Source: Hwangdonia lutea
GTDB taxonomy: Bacteria > Bacteroidota > Bacteroidia > Flavobacteriales > Flavobacteriaceae
Length of the DNA: 64,000 nucleotides
Direction of reading: 5' to 3'
Assembly: GCF_032814565.1 (NCBI RefSeq)
Contig: NZ_CP136521.1
Location: forward strand, 1,956,501 to 2,020,500
The notes under the pieces are model-generated. The model saw only the letters and a program-made list of their open reading frames with translations. It was not told the origin of the DNA and ran no database searches. The position numbers were made by a program, and so were the translations under genes. Positions within the stretch are counted from its first letter, which is position 1. Every line of letters begins with the position of its first letter. Below are positions 25,205-33,812 of this stretch, in pieces.

Positions 25205-26047
25205 TTATTCTTCTTCTTCAGCAACAGCTTTTTTAGCTGGAGCAGCCTTAGCTTTTGGAGCTGCTTTCTCCGCTTCAGCTTTGGGAGCGGTTTCTTCAAC
25301 TGCTACTTTGGCTTTGGCTTTTGGAGCTTCTTCTTTAGCAGATGCCGTTGCATCTTTTTCGGCTTTACGTTCAGCTAAACCTCCTGCAATTGCAGAGGCT
25401 ACGTGAGTTAAAATCTTGTCTATGGATTTAGAAGCATCATCATTTGCTGGGATAACATAATCAACCTGACGTGGATCAGAGTTGGTATCTACCATTGCAA
25501 AAATAGGAATGTTTAATTTCTGTGCTTCTTTAATAGCGATGTGCTCACGCTTAATATCTACAACGAACAAAGCTCCCGGTAAACGCGTCATATCGCTAAT
25601 TGAACCTAAGTTTTTTTCTAACTTGGCTCTTAAACGATCCACTTGTAAACGTTCTTTTTTAGATAGTGTTAAAAACGTACCATCTTTCTTCATTCTATCA
25701 ATAGAGGCCATTTTCTTAACGGCTTTTCTAATAGTAACAAAGTTGGTTAACATACCACCTGGCCACCTTTCAGTAATGTAAGGCATGTTAATTTCGCTGG
25801 CTTTTTCAGCTACAATATCTTTTGCTTGTTTTTTTGTTGCAACGAATAAAATTTTACGACCGGACGCTGCAATTTTAGCTAGTGCATTTCCAGCTTCATC
25901 AATTTTTGCCGCTGTTTTATAAAGATTGATAATATGGATGCCGTTGCGCTCCATATATACGTAAGGCGCCATGTTTGGATCCCACTTACGTGTTAGGTGA
26001 CCAAAGTGTACACCTGCTTCAAGTAATTCTTTTACTTCTACTGCCAT
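25205..26047 (-). CDS. rpsB: 30S ribosomal protein S2
   Basis: The start at 26047 gives MAVEVKELLEAGVHFGHLTRKWDPNMAPYV, the standard S2 N-terminus; a longer frame starting 33 bp upstream has no family support. Of 280 residues, about 1-225 are S2 core (RWPGGMLTNFVTIRKAVKKM, LPGALFVVDIKREHIAIKEAQKLNIP). The last 55 or so form an Ala/Lys/Glu-rich tail (AKAKVAVEETAPKAEAEKAA), a low-complexity extension common in this phylum. The 207-bp leader before it holds alternative hairpins (26088-26124) that may serve autoregulation. Confidence 0.96.
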   Translation of the reverse strand: MAVEVKELLEAGVHFGHLTRKWDPNMAPYVYMERNGIHIINLYKTAAKIDEAGNALAKIAASGRKILFVATKKQAKDIVAEKASEINMPYITERWPGGMLTNFVTIRKAVKKMASIDRMKKDGTFLTLSKKERLQVDRLRAKLEKNLGSISDMTRLPGALFVVDIKREHIAIKEAQKLNIPIFAMVDTNSDPRQVDYVIPANDDASKSIDKILTHVASAIAGGLAERKAEKDATASAKEEAPKAKAKVAVEETAPKAEAEKAAPKAKAAPAKKAVAEEEE

Positions 26048-26087
26048 TTTGTAATAGTTTACGTTCTGTTGAATTAGCAATGTTCCA

Positions 26088-26124
26088 TTTAGCGTTTCGC
26101 TGTTGGCTTCATTTAGATGCTAAA
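26088..26124 (-). promoter_or_regulatory. rpsB leader with mutually exclusive hairpins
   Basis: TTTAGC (26088-26093) can pair with GCTAAA (26119-26124) to close one long hairpin. Alternatively AGCG-TTT-CGCT (26091-26101) and TTTAG-ATG-CTAAA (26112-26124) form two local hairpins. The two states cannot coexist. This sits 41-77 nt before the rpsB start in the 5' leader, where ribosomal-protein feedback elements are often found. It is a candidate only. Confidence 0.35.
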
Positions 26125-26202
26125 CTAAATCCTGTTTTTTACAACTAGGACAACAATAACTGTTTTAATTTTTTGTTTTGTGTTGAAAGTTATATTGAAA
26201 TA

Positions 26203-26227
26203 CACTTCGACTGCGCTCAGTGTGACA
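26203..26227 (+). repeat. Solo copy of the 25-bp CTTCGACTGCGCTCAG repeat
   Basis: This copy is identical over all 25 bases to the reverse complement of 37520-37544, which forms the left end of the GIY-YIG unit. It stands alone in the rpsI-rpsB gap. The core is CTTCGACTGCGCTCAG and it ends in TGACA. Confidence 0.85.
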
Positions 26228-26254
26228 TATCGATATAATTTCCAAAATTGAATA

Positions 26255-26641
26255 TTAACGTTTCGAGAATTGGAATTTTTTACGCGCTTTCTTCTGTCCG
26301 AATTTTTTACGCTCTACCATTCTTGGGTCTCTTGTTAATAATCCTTCTGGTTTTAATGTTAATCTGTTCTCTGCATCAACTTCGCACATAGCGCGAGAAA
26401 TTGCTAAACGAACAGCTTCTGCTTGACCTGTAATACCTCCTCCAAATACATTTACTGTAATATCAAAGTTGGCGTCATTGTTAGTCAAAACTAATGGTTG
26501 TTTTACTTTGTACTGTAAAGTAGCGGTAGTAAAATAATTAGCTAAGTCTTTTTTATTAATTGTAATGTTACCTTTTCCTGGGGCAACATAGGCGCGCGCA
26601 ACAGCCGTTTTTCTACGGCCAATTTTGTGAATTACATCCAT
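26255..26641 (-). CDS. rpsI: 30S ribosomal protein S9
   Basis: The 128-residue protein starts [19 protein letters not shown] and ends in the basic tail KKFGQKKARKKFQFSKR, whose last residues reach the P-site tRNA. FGGGITGQAEAVRLAISRA is the conserved middle. Its ATG overlaps the rplM stop codon by one base (TAATG type), so translation is coupled to L13, the usual gene pair. Confidence 0.97.
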   Translation of the reverse strand: MDVIHKIGRRKTAVARAYVAPGKGNITINKKDLANYFTTATLQYKVKQPLVLTNNDANFDITVNVFGGGITGQAEAVRLAISRAMCEVDAENRLTLKPEGLLTRDPRMVERKKFGQKKARKKFQFSKR

Positions 26642-27096
26642 TATTTGAATTCGTTTAAGTTAATTGTTTTTGGTTTTTGCGCTGCATGTGCATGCTCTGA
26701 ACCAACAACAACGGTTAGATTACGGAATAAATCTGCACCTAATTTATTTTTAGGCAGCATTCCTTTTACTGATTTTTCTACTACTCTTGCAGGGTCTTTC
26801 CCGTACAATTCGGTAGCAGTTAAACTTTTTTGACCTCCTGGGTAACCTGTGTGACGAATGTACGTTTTGTCGTTCCATTTGTTTCCAGATAACGTGATTT
26901 TTTCAGCATTGATAATAATTACATTATCTCCGCAATCTACATGAGGTGTGAAGTTTGGCTTGTGTTTGCCTCTTAAAAGTTTTGCAACTTTAGAGCTTAA
27001 ACGACCAAGCGCCTGACCTTCAGCATCAACTAAAACCCACTCTTTATTTACAGTAGCTTTGTTGGCTGAAATCGTTTTGTAGCTTAATGTGTCCAC
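26641..27096 (-). CDS. rplM: 50S ribosomal protein L13
   Basis: The 151-residue protein is typical for L13: [38 protein letters not shown] in the first third, then HTGYPGG and [15 protein letters not shown]. It is the first gene of the rplM-rpsI unit, behind a consensus promoter at 27144-27173 and a short leader with a CTCT/AGAG hairpin. Confidence 0.97.
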   Translation of the reverse strand: MDTLSYKTISANKATVNKEWVLVDAEGQALGRLSSKVAKLLRGKHKPNFTPHVDCGDNVIIINAEKITLSGNKWNDKTYIRHTGYPGGQKSLTATELYGKDPARVVEKSVKGMLPKNKLGADLFRNLTVVVGSEHAHAAQKPKTINLNEFK

Positions 27097-27143
27097 ACTT
27101 TAAATTTTTTCTAATTAAACATTCCTCTCTCAAAAAGAGTTTG

Positions 27144-27173
27144 CAAATTTACGATTATATATTTGATTACCAA
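27144..27173 (-). promoter_or_regulatory. Consensus promoter of rplM-rpsI
   Basis: On the minus strand TTG (27171-27173) is followed after exactly 19 bases by TAAATTTG (27144-27151), a full match to the Bacteroidota housekeeping promoter TTG-N19-TAnnTTTG. It lies 48 bp before the L13 start. Confidence 0.8.
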
Positions 27174-27323
27174 ATAGTGAAGTGAGATTATTTTTGATTA
27201 ATAATCGCGGGTTTTGTATGATTGAAATTTATCAAACAAAAACCTAATCAATTCCCAAGAAATTGGATGAACTGATTAGGTGTATTTAGTATGCCTTTTG
27301 TTCTGTTTTACAATTTGTAAGCT

Positions 27324-28529
27324 CTAATTATTGTCAACAAATTTAAGATTGATGCCCACTGAAAACAAAAAATTCCTATCGGTAAAGTAACTTGGTTGCG
27401 TGTAATTGGTGCCATACTCGTTTAAAAGTTTGCTGGTAACAAAATTAACTTCGCTATTAAATGGTAGTTTGCCATTGGTTAATCTGTTTAAAGGCAATTT
27501 TGCGCCAAAGCCCCAGGTAAAGCCTTTTTTGTTATCGGTAACCCATGTGCCACTACCATCACTTTTTCTTCCGCTTGGGCGTTTCTCATTATAGTATCCC
27601 ATTCTTAGTGCTATTAAATCCATAAACCAAGCTTCGGCACCAACGCCAATAGCGGTGTTGTTTTTGTGGTCGGGGGTTATTCCGTTTTTTGCTGAGGCTT
27701 TCATCATATCTTTATACTGTAAGTGCAGTGATAATGCTACGGTATTTGGTGCCCCTTCAAAAAAACCTTTGTTTTCCGTAAAGCCAACGTTAAAGGGCAA
27801 GCTGGCGTGGTAGGACGTGCCCAGGGTTAGGTATATGGGTAAATCTCTGTAGTGTAAATATTCCTGATAGCGTTGTTCAATTTGGGTTTTCATAAGCAGA
27901 TTAACAAAGCTCCCTGCAAATCTTATTTTTTGGTTGCTTATTTTGTCAGATTTTATCCAATTAACTTCCTTGTCGTAAACTGCTCCAAAAGAGAAAATGA
28001 ATTCTGAGTTTGTAACTGTGTTATCCACAAATTTCTCGACCAAATAATTTCCTGACAACCCTAAATTCAAGTTAGGAATTACCTCGTAAGCCGCAACTAA
28101 AGAGTATGCCGATTGACTTCTGCGTTTTACGGTTTCACTAAACCCGCCTATTATGGTGGTCCAAGGTGAGTTTTTTTCATCAATCCAACTTAAGGCACTT
28201 GCACCAACAATCAGCTTTTCGTTAATGCGATACGACACCCCTAAAAAAGGATACTTGCCACCTTTGTAAACCTGACTGCCCGATGCATAATTAATATGTA
28301 CGGCAATTTTTTCGTCGGTCAACCCAACGGTTGCAGGATTGTAAAAGGCATTTTCTATACCTTCAAGGGTAATGGTTGTTAAGCCCATGCCCGTGGCTCT
28401 GGTACTTGAGGGTTGCCCATTAAATACACCGCGGTAATGGGTTGGTAGGTAATAAGAGGTTTGCGCGCTAGCTACACAGGTAAATATTGCAAAAAAAACG
28501 AGGGCACTGATTTTGATATTTTTTTTCAT
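27324..28529 (-). CDS. PorV/FadL-like outer-membrane protein
   Basis: The 401-residue protein starts at the ATG at 28529, which gives a clean signal peptide (MKKNIKISALVFFAIFTCVASAQ); an upstream in-frame ATG adds 19 residues with no signal character. After the signal comes RATGMGLTTITLEGIENAFYNPATVGL, reminiscent of the N-terminus of PorV/PorQ/UPF0164 barrels (GMG...NPA.L). A series of predicted beta strands follows, ending FLFSVGINLKFVDNN. The natural substrate is unknown. It is divergent from the TIR gene, with 269 bp between starts. Confidence 0.65.
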   Translation of the reverse strand: MKKNIKISALVFFAIFTCVASAQTSYYLPTHYRGVFNGQPSSTRATGMGLTTITLEGIENAFYNPATVGLTDEKIAVHINYASGSQVYKGGKYPFLGVSYRINEKLIVGASALSWIDEKNSPWTTIIGGFSETVKRRSQSAYSLVAAYEVIPNLNLGLSGNYLVEKFVDNTVTNSEFIFSFGAVYDKEVNWIKSDKISNQKIRFAGSFVNLLMKTQIEQRYQEYLHYRDLPIYLTLGTSYHASLPFNVGFTENKGFFEGAPNTVALSLHLQYKDMMKASAKNGITPDHKNNTAIGVGAEAWFMDLIALRMGYYNEKRPSGRKSDGSGTWVTDNKKGFTWGFGAKLPLNRLTNGKLPFNSEVNFVTSKLLNEYGTNYTQPSYFTDRNFLFSVGINLKFVDNN

Positions 28530-28692
28530 AATTAATAACGATTGATTAGTTGTCAATACATCGGAGGAAAGAAAAAATGTCATCAATTAAATAATTTTTA
28601 CTAACTTTAATATTCTCTAAGTCAAATTCAAGGCATTGTATTTTGTTGAATTTCAGCAATTAATACCCCAATATCTATTTTTTTCAGCTTAT

Positions 28693-28700
28693 TAATTTTG
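28693..28700 (+). promoter_or_regulatory. Candidate -7 box upstream of the TIR pair
   Basis: TAATTTTG is a full match to TAnnTTTG about 100 nt before the TIR start, but there is no TTG at the expected distance, so the call is tentative. Confidence 0.3.
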
Positions 28701-28798
28701 TGATATCTTTTTAATTTAAAAGGATTTGTTATGGCGCTTTTATTACCATTTTAAATTAAAACGTGTATAAAATCAACCAATAAAAACCTGTATCAGCT

Positions 28799-29257
28799 AT
28801 GTCAGATCAAGTTGTCAAAATTTTCACTTCATACGCCCATGAAGATGAAGGCCTCAAAGATGAAATGGATAAATATTTAAAAGTGTTAAAGCGTTCGGGC
28901 AAGATTGATTCTTGGAACGACCGTGAATTAATTGCAGGGCAAGAATGGAATGAGGGCATTATGAATGAACTTGCTAATGCCAATATCATTTTGCTTTTGG
29001 TGAGCGTCGATTTTCTTGCTTCCGATTTTATTTGGGATAAAGAATTGGCAGAAGCCATGAAACGTCACGAAGCCGGAGATGCTTTTGTAGTACCCGTTAT
29101 TTTAAGAAATTGTAAATGGACCAGTATGCCATTTGCAAAATTGCAGGCTTTACCGCGAAACGCAAAACCGATTTCTGAATATGCCGATAGAGATGCCGCC
29201 TTCACCGAAGTAGCAACGGGAATTGAACGCCTTGTGGATCATATCCTGTTAAAATAA
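28799..29257 (+). CDS. Stand-alone TIR-domain protein with conserved catalytic-type Glu
   Basis: All 152 residues are one TIR domain. Strand A and box 1 read KIFTSYAHEDEGLKDEM. A BB-loop-like DRELIAGQEW follows, then ANIILLLVSVDFLASDFIW and the motif WDKEL. Glu82 sits where bacterial and SARM1-type TIR domains carry the catalytic glutamate for NAD+ cleavage (S..F..S...W..E). VPVILRNCKW and FAKLQALPRN complete the fold. There is no sensor, signal or membrane segment. The next gene, 35 bp downstream, encodes a paralogous TIR fused to a membrane domain. NADase activity and a defence role are inferences. Confidence 0.85.
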   Translation: MSDQVVKIFTSYAHEDEGLKDEMDKYLKVLKRSGKIDSWNDRELIAGQEWNEGIMNELANANIILLLVSVDFLASDFIWDKELAEAMKRHEAGDAFVVPVILRNCKWTSMPFAKLQALPRNAKPISEYADRDAAFTEVATGIERLVDHILLK

Positions 29258-29292
29258 ATAGTATAAAATAACCAACCAAAATATATAAAACT

Positions 29293-30573
29293 ATGGCAAC
29301 AAGCACACAGTCTTCAACGCCCGTTAAAAAAGGAAAAATCACGGTGTATTTCCTGGCGGCTCCCGAAGATGAAGACCAAACCAAAGCGGTGAAAAAATAC
29401 CTTTCGCCAGTAGTGAGGAATTCTGAAATTCCCATTGAAATTTTAAGCGATTTTGAGATTCCGCCGGGGCAGGACATTAATGAATATAAGCCGCAACTAT
29501 ATGATGCCGATATTGTTTTGGCATTTATAAGTGCCGATTTTATCAACGATGACCAAACCTATATCCGCACCCAAAAAGTTATTGAAAAGTATAATAATGA
29601 TGAAAACGTACTGTTGCCTATTTTGGTGCGGAATTGTATGTGGAAATCTACGCCATTTGTAAACTTACCATTATTGCCAAAAAACACACAACCGCTTAAT
29701 AACAAACAATTTTGGAACAGTGAAGATGATGCCTTTACCTCGGTAGTTAATGATATTTACGAATCCATAAACGAATTTAGTTATAATAATGTTGAGACTG
29801 TTGAAGATGAGATAGTCGCTGAAGCATCGAAAGCTGATATTTCGGAATTGCTTTCCGAAATGGAAATTACCGAACCAACCAAGGATACTACAACAGCATC
29901 TTCAAAAGCAGATTCTGAAACTGAAGTTCCGGATAGCACTGAAGCATTGGCAGAACAGGTTGAAGACGTTGTGGAGACTGAACAAACCAAAGCACCGATA
30001 ATTGAAAAGGTAGCTAAAAGCGAAACTGTAAAACCTAGAACGAGAAAGAAAATAGCAAATGTCGACATGCAAGTTGATTGGCGCAAAAAATACTACCGTA
30101 GGGTACTATGGAAAAGGGCATTGGCTTTTATTCTCGATCAAATATTAACAACGTTACCACTTTTTTTAATTGGTTCAATAATAGGAGGAGTTGGCTGGTC
30201 GGCATTTACATCCGAAGAAGTTATTATGGATGAAACAGCAGAACTCACCATGAATGATTGGCTCTTTTTCATAATTATTCCTATGCTATTATATTTTGTT
30301 GTTAGCGCTGTGGTTGAATCCTCTAGATATAAAGGTACATTTGGAAAAATGATTATGAAAATGGAAATAACCGACCGTCAAGGAAACCGAATAGGATTTT
30401 TTAGAGCATTTTTCAGAAATATCCTAAGATTTATTACAGGGTATTTATATGTGTTAATAATTCCATTTATAATTCAAATTTTTACCTATAGAAAATACAA
30501 AAAACTTTTTCACGATCAGATTACATATACGGTAGTGGGTGAGCGCCTGAAACAAGAAAAACATGTAAACTAA
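29293..30573 (+). CDS. Pseudo-TIR domain fused to an RDD-family membrane domain
   Basis: The protein has 426 residues in three parts. Residues 15-160 are a TIR-like domain related to the upstream protein (ADIVLAFISADFIND, LLPILVRNCMWKSTPFVNLPLLPKN), but the position matching Glu82 is Thr93, so it is probably not catalytic. Residues 165-255 are an acidic, Thr/Ser-rich linker followed by a basic patch (KPRTRKK). Residues 265-420 form an RDD domain: KRALAFILDQ with Arg275 and Asp282, membrane spans near 277-300, 323-341 and 381-398, and KGTFGKMIMKMEITD. RDD proteins sit in the cytoplasmic membrane. It is likely the membrane partner or sensor of the TIR enzyme. Confidence 0.82.
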   Translation: MATSTQSSTPVKKGKITVYFLAAPEDEDQTKAVKKYLSPVVRNSEIPIEILSDFEIPPGQDINEYKPQLYDADIVLAFISADFINDDQTYIRTQKVIEKYNNDENVLLPILVRNCMWKSTPFVNLPLLPKNTQPLNNKQFWNSEDDAFTSVVNDIYESINEFSYNNVETVEDEIVAEASKADISELLSEMEITEPTKDTTTASSKADSETEVPDSTEALAEQVEDVVETEQTKAPIIEKVAKSETVKPRTRKKIANVDMQVDWRKKYYRRVLWKRALAFILDQILTTLPLFLIGSIIGGVGWSAFTSEEVIMDETAELTMNDWLFFIIIPMLLYFVVSAVVESSRYKGTFGKMIMKMEITDRQGNRIGFFRAFFRNILRFITGYLYVLIIPFIIQIFTYRKYKKLFHDQITYTVVGERLKQEKHVN

Positions 30574-30583
30574 CTATATTAAC

Positions 30584-30759
30584 CCGTTGTGCATTTTGAA
30601 TGGAAAAATATCAATATGTCAATTCGAGTGATTTTGAGGCACGAAAAATTGTATCGAGAATCAATTTCAAATTAAAATTCTTATTCTCGATACAAATTTT
30701 ACTCATTCCAATCGTAAAATTCACTCGAATTGATAGAATTTTTTCAAAATGCACAACGG
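30584..30759. repeat. Nested palindromic element (MITE-like)
   Basis: Three perfect inverted repeats are nested: 17 bp (30584-30600 with 30743-30759, CCGTTGTGCATTTTGAA), 13 bp (30619-30631 with 30721-30733, TCAATTCGAGTGA) and 13 bp (30649-30661 with 30683-30695, TTGTATCGAGAAT). The whole 176 bp can fold into one long hairpin. It holds no ORF and lies between the convergent ends of the TIR operon and polA. It fills most of the 317-bp gap; the rest is the terminator at 30785-30847. Confidence 0.8.
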
Positions 30760-30784
30760 TTTATATTAGTGTTAAATAAGAATA

Positions 30785-30847
30785 AAAAACCTTTAAATGA
30801 TGTGTCCGTTTCACTTAAATATGAAAAGCATTAATTTAAAGGTTTTT
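30785..30847. terminator. Long-loop hairpin between the TIR operon and polA
   Basis: AAAAACCTTTAAAT (30785-30798) pairs perfectly with ATTTAAAGGTTTTT (30834-30847) across a 35-base loop, with T tracts on both strands. It probably terminates polA from the right and any read-through from the left. Confidence 0.65.
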
Positions 30848-30890
30848 AGATTTTAAAAGCAATGGGTGTGCGATATATTATCAAATATTA

Positions 30891-33737
30891 TTAATGCGCT
30901 TCTAGCCAATTATCGCCTATATCCATCTCCACATCCAACGGCACATCCATTACAAAAGCCTGTTCCATTTCGGTTTTAATTAAGGTTTTCATGGCTTCAA
31001 GTTCAGGTTTATACACATCAAAAACCAACTCATCGTGCACCTGCAGAAGCATTTTGGTTTTGTAATTGCCAGCTTCTAATTTATTATGAATATTGATCAT
31101 GGCAATTTTAATAATGTCTGCGGCACTTCCCTGAATGGGGGCATTTACAGCATTTCGTTCGGCAGCACCACGAACCACGGCGTTGCGGGAATTAATGTCT
31201 TTTAAATAACGCCGCCGCCCCAAAACCGTTTGCACATAGCCGTTATCGCGAGCAAAATCGATTTGCTCGTGAACAAAACTTCGCAGTTTCGGATAGGTGG
31301 CATAATAAGTGTCAATCAATGCTTTGGATTCGCTTCGCGATAAATCGGTTTGGTTGCTCAGTCCAAAAGCTGAAACCCCATAAATAATACCGAAGTTTAC
31401 GGTTTTGGCGTTGCTTCGTTGCTCTCGGGTTACTTCGCCCAAAGGCACATTAAACACTTTTGAAGCGGTTGAGGCATGAATATCCTCGCCGTTTTTAAAG
31501 GCCTCAATCATATTTTCTTCTTTGCTCAAAGCTGCAATAATACGCAGTTCTATTTGAGAATAATCGGCAGCCAACAAAGTGTAATTTTCATCACGAGGAA
31601 TAAACGCTTTACGCACTTGCCTCCCACGTTCGGTACGAATAGGAATGTTTTGCAAATTGGGGTTGTTGCTACTTAAACGCCCCGTTGCCGCAACGGTTTG
31701 CATATAATCGGTGTGCACGCGTCCCGTTAATTCTTCAACCTGAAGCGGTAAGGCATCCACATAGGTGCTTTTTAGTTTGGATAATCCGCGATATTCTAAA
31801 ATATTCTTAATAATATCGTGGTCTTTAGCGAGGTATGATAAAATGTCTTCGCCCGTAGCATATTGTCCGGTTTTGGTTTTTTTAGGCTTGTCAACCAGTT
31901 TAAGTTTTTCAAATAAAATAACACCCAATTGTTTTGGCGATGCAATGTTAAATTCCTCGCCAGCTTCGGTATAAATTTTTGTTTCTAAATCCTTTATATC
32001 TTTGTTTAATTGCTCCGATAGTGCATTTAAAAAACCCTTATCTAAATTAATCCCTTCCAATTCCATGGCCGCTAAAACACGCAGTAGCGGAATTTCAATC
32101 TCATCAAACAGTTTTTGTGTATTGGCCTCGCCCAATTCTTTTTCAAAATGTTCTTTTAACTGCAAGGTAATATCGGCATCTTCAACAGCGTATTCGGTTT
32201 GTTTTTCTAAAGGCACCTCACGCATCGATAGTTGGTTTTTGCCTTTTTTTCCTATGAGTTCGGTTATCGAAATTGGGGTGTAATTCAAATAGGTTTCGGC
32301 AAGCACATCCATATTATGCCGCATATCTGGATTAATTAAATAATGTGCCAACATGGTGTCGAACAATTTGCCTTTTACGCTAACATTGTATTTTGCTAAA
32401 ACCTTAATGTCGTATTTTAAATTCTGACCAACTTTCTCGATAGATTCACTTTCAAAAAACGGACGTAATTGTTCAATGAGTTCTTGTGCTTCATCTTTGT
32501 TTTCAGGAAATGGCATGTAAAATCCTTTGCCCACTTCCCAAGAAAAAGCGATGCCTACCAATTCTGCTGTCAATGGGTTTAAACCGGTGGTTTCGGTATC
32601 AAAACAGACCGAAGTTTGGTTCATTAAATTTTTAATAAACAATTTGGTTGCCATTCCTGAAGCCACACTTTGGTAAAAATGCGACGATGTTGCCGAGGTT
32701 TTTCTGGTGTTGCTTGTTGGCGCTTCCGCGGAATTGTCTTCTGCTCCAAATAGAGAAAATTGACCAGCTCCAGCAGATTTAATTTCCTTTGGTGTTTCTT
32801 TTGTTTCCGTTTTCTCTGAAGCTTTTTCGGGTGATGTTTGAGCGGGTTCTGTTTCCGATGAAAACGTTTTAAGAAAATTATCGGTCAATCTTCTAAACTC
32901 CAATTCCTGAAAGATTTCTTTAACTTTTTCAACATCGGGATGGTCGAGTTCAAAATCTTTGGCATTAAAAGTTACCGGAACATCCAGCATGATGGTCGCC
33001 AGTTGTTTGGAAAGCAGACCTAATTCGGCATTGGCCTCTACTTTTTCTTTCATTTTGCCCTTTAGCTGGTCGGTATTGGCCAATAAGCCTTCCATACTTC
33101 CAAATTGGGCAATAAATTTTTTAGCTGTTTTTTCACCAACACCGGGCAATCCGGGAATATTATCGCTGGAATCGCCCATCATTCCTAAAAAGTCAATGAC
33201 TTGCATGGGGTCGGTTACTTCAAATTTTTTCTGTACTTCGGGGATGCCCCAAGTTTCGTAACCACCACCAAAAACGGGGCGGTACATAAAAATATTTTCG
33301 GTTACCAATTGTGCAAAATCTTTGTCGGGCGTTACCATAAAGGTTTGGTAGCCTTCTTTTTCCGCTTGACGGGAGAGCGTGCCAATAACATCATCGGCCT
33401 CGTAGCCTTCCTTAACCATAATAGGAATGTGCATGGCTTTTAAAATCTCACAAATGTACGGTACCGCCGTTTTTATGCCTTCGGGCGTTTCATCTCTATT
33501 GGCTTTGTAGGCCTCAAACATTTCTACCCTATCCACACTGCCGCCTTTATCAAAACATACGGCCAAATGGTCGGGGCGCTCGCGTTTTATAACATCCAAA
33601 AGGGAGTTCATAAAACCCATAATGGCTGAGGTGTCTTCGCCTTTGGAATTGATTCGCGGGTTTTTTATAAAGGCGTAATAGCCACGGAAAATTAGCGCAT
33701 AGGCATCAACTAGAAAAAGGCGTTTTTGATCTGACAT
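30891..33737 (-). CDS. polA: DNA polymerase I
   Basis: The enzyme fills gaps in replication and repair. It has 948 residues with all three domains. The 5'-3' exonuclease is at 1-290 (FLVDAYALIFRGYYAF, DKDFAQLV, GLPGVGEKTAKKFI). A linker runs about 300-355. The 3'-5' exonuclease starts near 370, with the intact Asp/Glu motif FDTETTGLNP, so proofreading is likely functional. The polymerase is at about 560-948 (LAADYSQIELRIIA, RSNAKTVNFGIIYGVSAFGL, LLQVHDELVFDV). It is transcribed alone. Confidence 0.97.
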   Translation of the reverse strand: MSDQKRLFLVDAYALIFRGYYAFIKNPRINSKGEDTSAIMGFMNSLLDVIKRERPDHLAVCFDKGGSVDRVEMFEAYKANRDETPEGIKTAVPYICEILKAMHIPIMVKEGYEADDVIGTLSRQAEKEGYQTFMVTPDKDFAQLVTENIFMYRPVFGGGYETWGIPEVQKKFEVTDPMQVIDFLGMMGDSSDNIPGLPGVGEKTAKKFIAQFGSMEGLLANTDQLKGKMKEKVEANAELGLLSKQLATIMLDVPVTFNAKDFELDHPDVEKVKEIFQELEFRRLTDNFLKTFSSETEPAQTSPEKASEKTETKETPKEIKSAGAGQFSLFGAEDNSAEAPTSNTRKTSATSSHFYQSVASGMATKLFIKNLMNQTSVCFDTETTGLNPLTAELVGIAFSWEVGKGFYMPFPENKDEAQELIEQLRPFFESESIEKVGQNLKYDIKVLAKYNVSVKGKLFDTMLAHYLINPDMRHNMDVLAETYLNYTPISITELIGKKGKNQLSMREVPLEKQTEYAVEDADITLQLKEHFEKELGEANTQKLFDEIEIPLLRVLAAMELEGINLDKGFLNALSEQLNKDIKDLETKIYTEAGEEFNIASPKQLGVILFEKLKLVDKPKKTKTGQYATGEDILSYLAKDHDIIKNILEYRGLSKLKSTYVDALPLQVEELTGRVHTDYMQTVAATGRLSSNNPNLQNIPIRTERGRQVRKAFIPRDENYTLLAADYSQIELRIIAALSKEENMIEAFKNGEDIHASTASKVFNVPLGEVTREQRSNAKTVNFGIIYGVSAFGLSNQTDLSRSESKALIDTYYATYPKLRSFVHEQIDFARDNGYVQTVLGRRRYLKDINSRNAVVRGAAERNAVNAPIQGSAADIIKIAMINIHNKLEAGNYKTKMLLQVHDELVFDVYKPELEAMKTLIKTEMEQAFVMDVPLDVEMDIGDNWLEAH

Positions 33738-33812
33738 TTAAAAGGATTTTGAAAGAAATTCAAAGCTACGAAAACTTGCAGTTTAAATTGAAATAAATAA
33801 AGTTTTTACGGA

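Noticed and set aside
26048-26080. Longer S2 start
   Set aside because: The 11 extra residues have no match to S2, whose N-terminus MAVEVKELLEAG starts at 26047.
28530-28586. Longer start of the PorV/FadL-like gene
   Set aside because: It would put 19 non-signal residues before a perfect signal peptide.
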